Origin: Winogradskya consettensis
GTDB taxonomy: Bacteria > Actinomycetota > Actinomycetes > Mycobacteriales > Micromonosporaceae
DNA: 64,000 nucleotides
NCBI RefSeq assembly: GCF_018332715.1
Contig: NZ_BOQP01000050.1
Location: 1-64,000, forward strand
Direction of reading: 5' to 3'
The notes under the pieces were generated by a model. The model had not been told where the DNA came from. It did no database searches and was given only the letters and a program-made list of their open reading frames with translations. Of the stretch, positions 56,962-64,000 are shown piece after piece; the first letter of the stretch is position 1; each line of letters opens with the position of its first letter. Position numbers and translations under genes: made by a program.

Positions 56962-58131
56962 TTACCGGGTGGCCGGCAGGCGGGCGTACACCCGGAACAG
57001 GTTGTCGTCACCACGTGCGTCGAGGGACCCGCCGGCCGCCTGCGCGCGCTCGCGCATGCCGACGATGCCGTTACCGCCGTGGTGACCGGCGCCCGGTGAC
57101 CCGGCGCTGACGTTGACGACCTCGAGGGTCAGGGTGTCCTCCGGCAGGAAGGCGACCCGCAGTGACACCGCTCCGGTGCCGTGGCGCTGCGCGTTGGTCA
57201 GCGCTTCCTGCGCGATGCGGTAGGCCGCCTGGCTGACGTGCGCCGCGAGCGGACGGGTCAGGTCGGGCAGGACGGCTTCCACGGTCATCCCGGCCGCGCG
57301 GAACCCTGCCACCAGGTCGCCGATACGCTCGTGGCTGGGCGTCGGAGCCGGCGGCGCATTGTCACCGCCGATGCGGAGCACGCGCAGGATCTGCTGGGTC
57401 TCCAGAAGGACGGCCTGCACTGCCACCCGCGCGGCACCGAGGTCGGCGGCGGCGCTCTGCGGGTCGCCGGCCAGCCGGACCTCCGCCGCGCCGAGGTGCA
57501 TGCTGACCACGGCGATCTGGTGGCCCACGCTGTCGTGCAGATCCCGGGCGATGCGTACCCGCTCCTCCGCGAGGCCTTGCCGGACGGCAGCTTCCCGGCT
57601 CTCCAGCGCGGCACGGGCGCGGCCCTCGAGCTCGTCACGATACTGCTGATGGGTACGCACGGCGCTGCCGGCCGAAGCGGCCACCAGCGCGGCGAACGCG
57701 GCGATCGACGCGGAGGGATCGGTGGAAACACCCACCGAGCCGTAGTAGAACCCCACCGCCGCCAGGTTCGCCGCCCCGGTCACCGCGGCGATCAGCAACC
57801 CCGGCAGGCCGCGCAGCGCCAGCAGGAACGCTCCGAACACGGCGATCGACCAGAGCGCGGTCGGATTGTGCCCGAGCAGCCCGGCGGCCAGTGGTCCCGC
57901 GGCGAAAAGCAGCAGCGACGCCACCCGGAACCGGCGCAGGACCACGACCGCTGCGACGGTCGACGCGAGTGACAGCAGCGCACCGATGTCGTACCCGGCG
58001 ACGGCGATCGTGCGGAACTCGACCGCCGCGCTAAGCCCGATCACCGTGTATCCCGCAACCGCGAGCACCCGTGACGCCCCCGAGAACGGACGGACGGGAA
58101 ACCGGTGCGGCGCGGTGTCGGGCAGGGTCAC
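56962..58131 (-). CDS. Sensor histidine kinase (HisKA_3 family)
   Basis: 389 residues, GTG start at 58131 without a clear ribosome site. About five to six transmembrane helices at 25-150, then RIARDLHDSVGHQIAVVS with the phospho-acceptor His, an N box EALTNAQRHG and a G box GGNGIVGMRERA. A pair with the convergent response regulator is likely. The first ~20 codons and the upstream DNA are duplicated at 59277-59444. Confidence 0.92.
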   Translation of the reverse strand: MTLPDTAPHRFPVRPFSGASRVLAVAGYTVIGLSAAVEFRTIAVAGYDIGALLSLASTVAAVVVLRRFRVASLLLFAAGPLAAGLLGHNPTALWSIAVFGAFLLALRGLPGLLIAAVTGAANLAAVGFYYGSVGVSTDPSASIAAFAALVAASAGSAVRTHQQYRDELEGRARAALESREAAVRQGLAEERVRIARDLHDSVGHQIAVVSMHLGAAEVRLAGDPQSAAADLGAARVAVQAVLLETQQILRVLRIGGDNAPPAPTPSHERIGDLVAGFRAAGMTVEAVLPDLTRPLAAHVSQAAYRIAQEALTNAQRHGTGAVSLRVAFLPEDTLTLEVVNVSAGSPGAGHHGGNGIVGMRERAQAAGGSLDARGDDNLFRVYARLPATR

Positions 58132-58244
58132 AGGTCGTATTTTCGCAGCCCGGGCCGGGCGGCGAGTACTCCGGACGCAGTAGGCCGGTCCGCGCGGGTG
58201 GCTGTACCCGGACCAGCGGGTGTGCTGGAAAGGGCCACGGGTGG
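58071..58244. repeat. Long direct repeat, copy A
   Basis: About 170 bp similar to 59277-59444. It covers the first codons of the sensor kinase plus its upstream region. The longest exact shared block is about 28 bases around 58163-58193 (it contains GGGCGGCGAGTACTCCGG). It ends where the IS110 remnant begins. Confidence 0.85.
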
Positions 58245-59100
58245 TCTCGCGCTTCCGGCTACACCGCGGTGTTGGCCTGGATGCGCGGGTGCGGCCGGCT
58301 GGGCCGAGTCGGGATCGAGGGGACCGGCGCCTACGGGGCCGGACTCGCCCACCGGCTGCGCGACGAACACCTCGAGGTGACCGAGGTCGACCGGCCCGAC
58401 CGCAAGACCCGCCGGTTCCAGGGCAAGTCCGACCCGATCGACGCGATCCAAGCGGCCAAGGCCCGCCCTGGCCGGCGAACGCACCGGCATCCCCAAGCAG
58501 CGCGACGGCCGCGTCGAAGCCCGGCGGAACCTATGGGTGGCCCGGCGCAGCGCCTTAGAACTGCGCGCCGACACCCAACGCCAGGTCAAGACACTGATCG
58601 TCACCGCCCCGACGAGCTACGCGCCCAGCTACGCGGCCTGACCGTCAAGAAGCTGATCACCGCCTGCGCGAGCATGCGACCTGACCGGGCCGAAGCCGCA
58701 ACCCCCGTAACCGCCGTCAAAATCACCCTGCGGTCCTTGGCCCGTCGCCACCAACAGCTGTCCGCCGAGATCACCGACCTGGACGAGGTCCTCGAACCCC
58801 TCGTCGCCGCCCTCAACCCCGGTCTGCTCACCGCCAACGGCGTCGGCACCGACGTCGCCGGGCAGCTGCTGGTCACCGCAGGCGAGAACCACGAACGACT
58901 CGCCTCCGAGGCGGCCTTCGCCATGCTCTGCGGTGTCGCCCCGATCCCCGCCAGCTCCGGCAAGACCAACCGACACCGGCTCAACGGCGGCGGCGACCGC
59001 CAGGCCAACGCCGTCCTCTACCGGGTCGTGCTCTGCCGCCTGCGCTGGGACCCATCGCACCCGCGACTACATACAACGCCGCACCAAGGAAGGCCTGTCA
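58245..59100 (+). pseudogene. IS110-family transposase remnant
   Basis: Frames broken several times still give IS110 phrases: RVGIEGTGAYGAGLAHRLRDEHLEVTEVDRPDRKTRR, KSDPIDAIQAAKA, then in other frames AGERTGIPKQRDG and KTLIVTAP, later GVGTDVAGQLLVTAGENHERLASEAAFAMLCGVAPIPASSGKTNRHRLNGGGDRQANAVLYR, and RDYIQRRTKEGLS. The N-terminal DEDD part is missing and the C terminus is cut off. Not functional. Confidence 0.9.
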
Positions 59101-59280
59101 AGATCGTATTCGCGCTGGTAAAAGCCGATGGACAGAGCCGCGCCGTACCGTACCCGAGCCGGTCGAACAGCGCCCCGCCACGCGGCGCGACCGGGCCCGC
59201 AGTGCCGTCGGGGCTCAGGGTGAGCGACACGTCGGGGTTCCCGTCCAGCGCGACGGTCATCGGGCTGCCCGGCATCGTGA
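59101..59280 (-). pseudogene. Fragment of a multicopper oxidase gene
   Basis: Almost identical to 31142-31322 inside the multicopper oxidase gene, with about nine substitutions and one single-base deletion by eye. In the oxidase frame it reads TVALDGNPDVSLTLSPDG, APRGGALFDRLGYGT, and then the deletion shifts the frame. No start, promoter or copper motif. It sits between the IS110 remnant and repeat copy B. Confidence 0.92.
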
Positions 59281-59444
59281 CGCCCCGGGAACGGGCTGAC
59301 GGGAAACCGGGGCGGCGCAGTATCGGGACGGGTCACAGGCCTATTTTCGCAGCCTGGACCGGGCGGCGAGTACTCCGGACGCAGTAGGCCGATCTGCACG
59401 GGTGGCCGTACCCGGACCGGCCGATGTGCCAGAAAGAGTGACGG
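59277..59444. repeat. Long direct repeat, copy B
   Basis: Degenerate copy of 58071-58244. Translated on the minus strand it gives VTRPDTAPPRFPVSPFPG, against VTLPDTAPHRFPVRPFSG at the sensor kinase N terminus, so it is a stranded kinase 5' end. It lies directly upstream of the chemoreceptor gene, whose start is 67 bp away. Confidence 0.85.
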
Positions 59445-59510
59445 CTATCTCATTATTTTCTGCCCGCTGCCGATTGTTACTTCGCAATCGCCGAAGGAAA
59501 CGGTACGCAC

Positions 59511-61091
59511 ATGGGTGTTGGCCGGGCGTTCGACAACCTATCGCTGCTGAGCAAGATCGGTGCGGCCACGGTGACCGCCACGGCCGCCGGCGTGATCGTG
59601 GGGGTCGTGGCGATGACCACGATGCATCGGCTCAACGGCGACGAGGCCGCCGATCAGCGCCAGGAGATAGCTGTCGAGGCCGCGGCGGGTGCTTTCGGCA
59701 CGAACGTCGAGGCCTACCTCGGCAGCATTACGGCGCTACGGTCGACCCCCGGCTCGGCTGCCAGCATCACTGAGTTGCTCAAGACCGATGACAAGGCCGT
59801 CGTCGACGCGCTGAACGTCATGCAGACACAGCTGAAGGACAATCCGTCCGGCTCGGCCGCGGTCGCGCAGGCAGAGCAGGACTGGAAGGCTTTCAAGGAT
59901 TTCCTGGCCGTTGACCGCAGCCACTGGACCAAGGCTCAGCTCGCCGCGCTGGGCGAGGAGTACAACAAGGTCTACGGCGCACTGCACGCCGACGAGGGCC
60001 TGATGCAGACCGCCGCCGCCGAGAACGGTGCGCGTAATGTCGCCGCCGCGCAGAGCACGGTGCGCCGGGCGACCTGGATCATCGCGGTCCTGCTCGGCGC
60101 CGGGGTGGTGGCGAGTCTGCTGGTCGGGTTCCGCGTTGCGTTCCAGATCCGGTCCGCGGTGCGCGGTGTCGCGCACCTGGCCGAGGGGCTGGCCGACGGT
60201 GACCTCACCCGCACCTCGGGTGTCACCAACCGCGACGAGGTCGGGCAGATGGCGGGGGCGCTCGACCGGGCCGTCGGGCGCCTGCGCGCGGACATCATCA
60301 GCCTCGCCGGCAACGCCACCACCCTGGATGCCACCGCGGGACGGCTCACCGTCGTGTCGGGCGACGTCGATCAGGCTGCCTCCGACGCGTCGGGGCAGGC
60401 CGGGGCAGTGGCCAGCGCTGCTGACCAGGTGTCCACCAACCTGCAGGTCGTGACCGCGGGCGCGCAGGAGATGGGTTCGGCGATCCGCGACATCAGCGTG
60501 TCGACCAGTGAGGCGTCCGAGGTCGCGGTCCAGGCCGTGCAGATGGCCGCGCAGACCAACGCGATCGTGGCGCGTCTGGGTGAGTCGTCGACCGAGATCG
60601 CTACGGTGGTCAAGGTGATCACGTCGATCGCCGAGCAGACGAACCTGCTGGCGCTCAACGCGACGATCGAGGCGGCCCGGGCGGGCGAGTCGGGCAAGGG
60701 CTTCGCGGTGGTCGCCGGGGAGGTCAAGGATCTGGCTCAGGAGACCGCCAAGGCCACCGAGGACATCGCCCGCCGGGTGCAGGCCATCCAGTCGGACACC
60801 GGCGGCGCGGTGACCGCGATCGGCGAGATCTCGGGCATCATCGAGCGGATCAACAGCATCCAGCTGACGATCGCCTCGGCGGTCGAGGAGCAGACCGCGA
60901 CCACTCAGGAGATGAACCGTACGCTCGTCGGCGCGGCCTCGGGTGCGGGCGAGATCGCGGCCACCATCGGCGGTGTCTCCGCCGCGACCCGGCGCACGAC
61001 GGCCACCGTCGGCGAGACCAGGGCCGCCGCGGACGAGATGGCGTCGACGGCATCTCAGCTCAAGATGGTGGTCTCGCGCTTCCGCTACTGA
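59511..61091 (+). CDS. Methyl-accepting chemotaxis protein
   Basis: 526 residues. Transmembrane helix 1 at ~18-38, a ~140-residue extracytoplasmic four-helix-type sensor domain, helix 2 at ~188-208, a HAMP domain (GLADGDLTRTSGVTNRDEVGQMAGALD), and a signalling domain with the hairpin tip SIAEQTNLLALNATIEAARAGESGKGFAVVAGEVKDLAQETAKAT. It would signal to CheW/CheA, so a motile stage is implied. No che genes are in view. Ends 6 bp before the convergent mftG gene. Confidence 0.94.
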   Translation: MGVGRAFDNLSLLSKIGAATVTATAAGVIVGVVAMTTMHRLNGDEAADQRQEIAVEAAAGAFGTNVEAYLGSITALRSTPGSAASITELLKTDDKAVVDALNVMQTQLKDNPSGSAAVAQAEQDWKAFKDFLAVDRSHWTKAQLAALGEEYNKVYGALHADEGLMQTAAAENGARNVAAAQSTVRRATWIIAVLLGAGVVASLLVGFRVAFQIRSAVRGVAHLAEGLADGDLTRTSGVTNRDEVGQMAGALDRAVGRLRADIISLAGNATTLDATAGRLTVVSGDVDQAASDASGQAGAVASAADQVSTNLQVVTAGAQEMGSAIRDISVSTSEASEVAVQAVQMAAQTNAIVARLGESSTEIATVVKVITSIAEQTNLLALNATIEAARAGESGKGFAVVAGEVKDLAQETAKATEDIARRVQAIQSDTGGAVTAIGEISGIIERINSIQLTIASAVEEQTATTQEMNRTLVGAASGAGEIAATIGGVSAATRRTTATVGETRAAADEMASTASQLKMVVSRFRY

Positions 61092-61097
61092 AGCGGG

Positions 61098-62642
61098 TCA
61101 CGCCCGGTCGTGCCGGATGGCGTCGGCGATCGTTTCGCCGACGAGCACGGCGGTGGCGGCCGGGCCACGCTGCGGGGCGTCCGGCAGCAACGACGTGTCG
61201 GCGACGCGCAGTCCGGGTACGCCGTGGACCCGGCCGTACTGGTCGGCGACGCTGCGGGCAGGGTCGTCGGGGTAACCCATCGCAGCGGTGCCGCAGGTGT
61301 GCTGCGCCGTGGCGAGGTTGTCGCGGATCCAGTCGTCCAGGGCCCGGTCGTCGCGGAGGATCGCGGGGGCCGGACCGAGCAGGCGTCCGGCCATCGGCGG
61401 AGAGCTCACGATGCCGGCGGTGACCCGCACTGCCTCGCGGAGCCGGACGAAGCTCGCCGGGTCACTGAGGTAGCCGTAGTCGATGGCCGGGTGCTGCTCC
61501 GGGCCGGCCGAGCGCAGTCGGAGCGTGCCGGTGGGGCTAGGCGCCTGATCGGCGATCAGGAACGCCAAGGCGGCGCCGGGTCGGACGATGCCGTCGGCCA
61601 GCGAGCCCAGCGGGACCAATGACTGCAGGATTTCCAGGTCACCGTCGTTGCCGGTCGCGCCGGTGGAGTTCAGGTGCAGACAGCCACCGAGCCAGGAGCC
61701 ACCCGGATCTCCGGTGTCGTGGCGGGGCTGCCACTCCAGCACGAGCTGCGGGTGGTCGCTGAACCGGCGGCCGACCGCCGGGGCGTCGCGGACGACCGGG
61801 ATGGCGAGGCGTTCGAGGTCGGCCCGGGGCCCGATGCCGGACAGCAGCAGCAGGTGCGCCGTGGCGAACGCGCCGGCGCAGAGCACGACCGAGCGGGCGG
61901 GGACGATGCCGCGCGTGGTGACGACGCCGGCGGCGCGGCCGTGCTCGACGAGGATCCGCGTTGCCCGGCAGCCACCGATGACGGTCAGGTTGGGTCGCGC
62001 GCGCACGTCGGTCGTGAGGTAGCTGAGGCCGGTGTTGCGCCGGATCCCGGCCTCGACGTTGCTGGGCACCGGCCCGAACCCTGGCGGCGCGTCGCCGTTC
62101 TTGTCCGGGTCCGGCGAGAATCCGAGAGTCTCGGCGGCCTCGAGGAACGCCGCTGTCGCGGGGTGCTCCGGGCCGGTCCGGCGGATCAGGATCGGCCCGT
62201 TGTGGCCGTGCAGCGGGCTCTGCGGGTAGTCGAGATCCGTCTCCATGCGCCGCAGGAACGGCAGCACACTGTCGTACGCCCAGGCAGAGTTGCCGCGCCC
62301 GGCCCAGCGGGCGAAGTCCTCGGGGCGGGCCCGGATAAAGTAGCCGCCGTTGACCGTCGTCGAGCCGCCGAGGATCCGGCCGCGCGGAACGTCCCAGCGC
62401 CGCCCGGCTGTCAGGGTCACCGGATAGCTGACCGTGGCCGGATGTCCGGGTAGGGCCCCGGGGACGCGGCGGGCGTCCAGCACGTCCGCGTCCAGGTGCA
62501 GAGGGCCGGCCTCGAGGAGGACCACGCTGCGGTCGTGGTCCTCGCTGAGCCGTGCCGCCAGGGCGGCACCGGCGCCACCGGCACCGATCACGACGACGTC
62601 GGCAGGTTCGGACTCCTCCACCCTTCCATTTTGGCACCGCAT
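61098..62642 (-). CDS. mftG: GMC oxidoreductase of the mycofactocin locus
   Basis: 514 residues from ATG 62642; GTG 62621 is an alternative start. FAD motif VVVIGAGGAGAALAARLSEDHD, the GMC signature RGRILGGSTTVNGGYFIRA, and the C-terminal active-site region with His in LATAQHTCGTAAMGYP, followed by GLRVADTSLLPDAPQRGPAATAVLVGE. MftG proteins are GMC-family enzymes found in mycofactocin clusters and linked to reoxidation of the reduced cofactor. Divergent from mftA across a 104-bp promoter region. Confidence 0.9.
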   Translation of the reverse strand: MRCQNGRVEESEPADVVVIGAGGAGAALAARLSEDHDRSVVLLEAGPLHLDADVLDARRVPGALPGHPATVSYPVTLTAGRRWDVPRGRILGGSTTVNGGYFIRARPEDFARWAGRGNSAWAYDSVLPFLRRMETDLDYPQSPLHGHNGPILIRRTGPEHPATAAFLEAAETLGFSPDPDKNGDAPPGFGPVPSNVEAGIRRNTGLSYLTTDVRARPNLTVIGGCRATRILVEHGRAAGVVTTRGIVPARSVVLCAGAFATAHLLLLSGIGPRADLERLAIPVVRDAPAVGRRFSDHPQLVLEWQPRHDTGDPGGSWLGGCLHLNSTGATGNDGDLEILQSLVPLGSLADGIVRPGAALAFLIADQAPSPTGTLRLRSAGPEQHPAIDYGYLSDPASFVRLREAVRVTAGIVSSPPMAGRLLGPAPAILRDDRALDDWIRDNLATAQHTCGTAAMGYPDDPARSVADQYGRVHGVPGLRVADTSLLPDAPQRGPAATAVLVGETIADAIRHDRA

Positions 62643-62746
62643 GCCATTACTCTCAAGCCACCCCGCGGAGAACGGCACCCCACTACCGTCGGGACTGCGC
62701 CACACCGCGCGACTCAGCAGAGTTCGCCCTGGCAGAGGAGGAAATC

Positions 62747-62875
62747 ATGGACGAGAAGACCGTTGTCGCCGACCCGGCCGACACCGCCGCCGAGCAGGTT
62801 CCGACCGAGAACCTCGTCGAGGCGGACGACCTCGTTGAAGAGGTCTCCATCGACGGCATGTGCGGCGTCTACTAG
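62747..62875 (+). CDS. mftA: Mycofactocin precursor peptide MftA
   Basis: 42 residues, ribosome site GGAGGA. The C-terminal core IDGMCGVY is the family hallmark; the last Val-Tyr pair is what MftC modifies to make the redox cofactor. The leader is acidic (EADDLVEEVS). Followed 8 bp later by mftB. Confidence 0.97.
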   Translation: MDEKTVVADPADTAAEQVPTENLVEADDLVEEVSIDGMCGVY

Positions 62876-62883
62876 ACCCCCGC

Positions 62884-63180
62884 ATGGCCACCGCAACAGT
62901 TCTCGACATCGACCGCGCCTGGGACCTGCACCCGCAGGTCTCGGTGCGGCCCGAGCCCTTCGGCGCGCTGCTGTACCACTTCGGCACCCGCAAGTTGTCC
63001 TTCCTGAAGGACCCCGGGCTGCTCCGCATCGTGCAGGCCCTCGCCACGGCGCCGACCGCCCGGGCCGCCTGCCTGGCCGCCGGCGCGAGCGCCGACGACA
63101 TCCCCCGCTACGCGCGAGCACTCACCGTGCTCGCCCGGTCGTCAATGCTGCTCGAAAGGAGCCCGGCCGATGACCATTGA
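62884..63180 (+). CDS. mftB: Mycofactocin peptide chaperone MftB
   Basis: 98 residues. WDLHPQVSVRPEPFGALLYHFGTRKLSFLK is the typical MftB opening, with a PqqD-like winged-helix RiPP recognition element that binds the MftA leader. It ends inside the mftC start region, overlapping by 11 bases. Confidence 0.95.
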   Translation: MATATVLDIDRAWDLHPQVSVRPEPFGALLYHFGTRKLSFLKDPGLLRIVQALATAPTARAACLAAGASADDIPRYARALTVLARSSMLLERSPADDH

Positions 63181-64000
63181 GCTGCAGAGGCCCCCGGCCC
63201 GCGCGGAACGCCTCGTGGACCTGTTCGAACTCGGCCTCGACGCGCCGATCTGCCTGACCTGGGAGCTCACGTACGCCTGCAACCTGTCCTGCTCGCACTG
63301 CCTGTCCAGCTCGGGGCGCCGGGACCCGCGCGAGCTGAGCACCGCGCAGGCCAAGGCGGTCATCGACGAGCTGGAGGCCATGCAGGTCTTCTACGTCAAC
63401 ATCGGTGGCGGTGAGCCGACCGTACGCTCCGACTTCTGGGAGCTGCTCGACTACGCCACCGAGCACCACGTGGGCGTCAAGTTCTCCACCAACGGCGTCC
63501 GGATCACCCCGGAGGTCGCCCGCCGTCTGGCTGCCAACGACTACGTCGACGTGCAGATCTCGCTGGACGGCGCGACCGCCGAGGTGAACGACGCCGTCCG
63601 GGGCCGCGGCTCGTACGACATGGCGCTGCACGCGATGGCCAACCTGCACGACGCGGGCATGACGAACTTCAAGCTGTCCGTGGTCTGCACCCGGCACAAC
63701 ATCTCGCAACTGGACTCCTTCAAGGAGATCGCCGACCGATACGGTGCCCAGCTGCGACTGACCCGGCTGCGCCCGTCCGGCCGGGGGGCCGACGTGTGGG
63801 ACGACCTGCACCCGTTGCCGGCCCAGCAACGCGAGTTGTACGACTGGCTGGTCGCCCACGGCGACAACGTCCTGACGGGTGACTCGTTCTTCCACCTGTC
63901 CGCATTCGGTGACGCCCTGCCGGGGCTCAACCTGTGCGGCGCCGGCCGGGTGGTGTGCCTGATCGACCCGGTCGGCGACGTGTACGCCTGTCCCTTCGCC
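63170..64000 (+). CDS. mftC: Mycofactocin radical SAM maturase MftC (3' end outside window)
   Basis: 277 codons visible from ATG 63170, ribosome site AAAGGAG. The radical SAM cluster motif is CNLSCSHC (Cys-x3-Cys-x2-Cys), followed by the SAM-binding GGGEPT. SPASM-type cysteines begin to appear near the edge (NLCGAGRVVCLIDP, VYACPFA). MftC oxidatively decarboxylates the C-terminal Tyr of MftA and cyclises the Val-Tyr core. mftD, mftE and mftF should follow outside the window. Confidence 0.96.
   Translation, partial: MTIELQRPPARAERLVDLFELGLDAPICLTWELTYACNLSCSHCLSSSGRRDPRELSTAQAKAVIDELEAMQVFYVNIGGGEPTVRSDFWELLDYATEHHVGVKFSTNGVRITPEVARRLAANDYVDVQISLDGATAEVNDAVRGRGSYDMALHAMANLHDAGMTNFKLSVVCTRHNISQLDSFKEIADRYGAQLRLTRLRPSGRGADVWDDLHPLPAQQRELYDWLVAHGDNVLTGDSFFHLSAFGDALPGLNLCGAGRVVCLIDPVGDVYACPFA

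Noticed and set aside
58245..59100. Active IS110 element
   Set aside because: The N-terminal catalytic part is missing and the frame is broken several times.
1..64000. tRNA, rRNA, CRISPR arrays, complete insertion sequences, prophage genes or a replication origin
   Set aside because: No cloverleaf-like sequence, spaced repeats, complete terminal repeats, phage structural genes or DnaA-box cluster were noticed on reading; a covariance search could still find a small RNA.

Overview
The window is very GC-rich DNA from a filamentous actinomycete. Codon use is strongly G/C in third positions, there are many GTG starts, and there is a large modular polyketide gene, SARP regulators, a biotin-dependent acyl-CoA carboxylase with an epsilon subunit, a mycofactocin locus and a methyl-accepting chemotaxis protein. 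A chemoreceptor beside such genes suggests a motile-spore genus such as Actinoplanes (Micromonosporaceae); this is inference, because no rRNA or marker gene lies in the window.

Region 1 (1-26.8 kb) is one flank of a type I polyketide cluster. A PKS gene that runs off the left edge starts the assembly line: KSQ-AT-ACP loading module, then KS-AT-DH-KR-ACP, then a third KS. Both ATs carry the malonyl-type HAFH motif. Around it are two paralogous SnoaL-like proteins, a carboxylase beta subunit translationally coupled to a flavin reductase, a class III aminotransferase, a PimR-like SARP/ATPase regulator, carboxylase alpha and epsilon subunits, an HxlR regulator with an SDR, a Tat-exported flavin amine oxidase, an acyl-CoA-dehydrogenase-fold monooxygenase and a large AfsR-type SARP. 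The carboxylase probably supplies malonyl-CoA. The flavin reductase probably feeds the monooxygenase.

Region 2 (26.8-46.3 kb) is accessory and envelope-related: a TetR gene divergent from a SnoaL/NmrA pair with two palindromic operators between them, a polytopic membrane protein, a membrane-anchored multicopper oxidase, a Tat-exported discoidin-domain protein, a large LuxR (LAL) regulator, two secreted SRPBCC paralogues whose 3' ends overlap, a short DrrC-like UvrA paralogue, AraC/VOC genes, a decayed membrane-sensor remnant and a secreted CBM13-GH128 glucanase.

Region 3 (46.3-52.9 kb) is the most system-like stretch: a NrtR-type Nudix regulator divergent from an SPFH protein and a NAD-kinase-like protein, with a perfect palindrome over the shared promoter. 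It is followed by a trypsin-STAND-TPR protein and a trypco2 protein, the signature of an NTPase-based conflict (defence) system.

Region 4 (52.9-64 kb) has a LysR/SDR pair, an apparently frameshifted membrane protein with its usual neighbour, a convergent two-component system, a mosaic of repeats around an IS110 remnant and a second-copy fragment of the multicopper oxidase, the chemoreceptor, and the start of a mycofactocin locus (mftG divergent from mftA-mftB-mftC). mftC runs off the right edge. No tRNA, rRNA or CRISPR array was seen.
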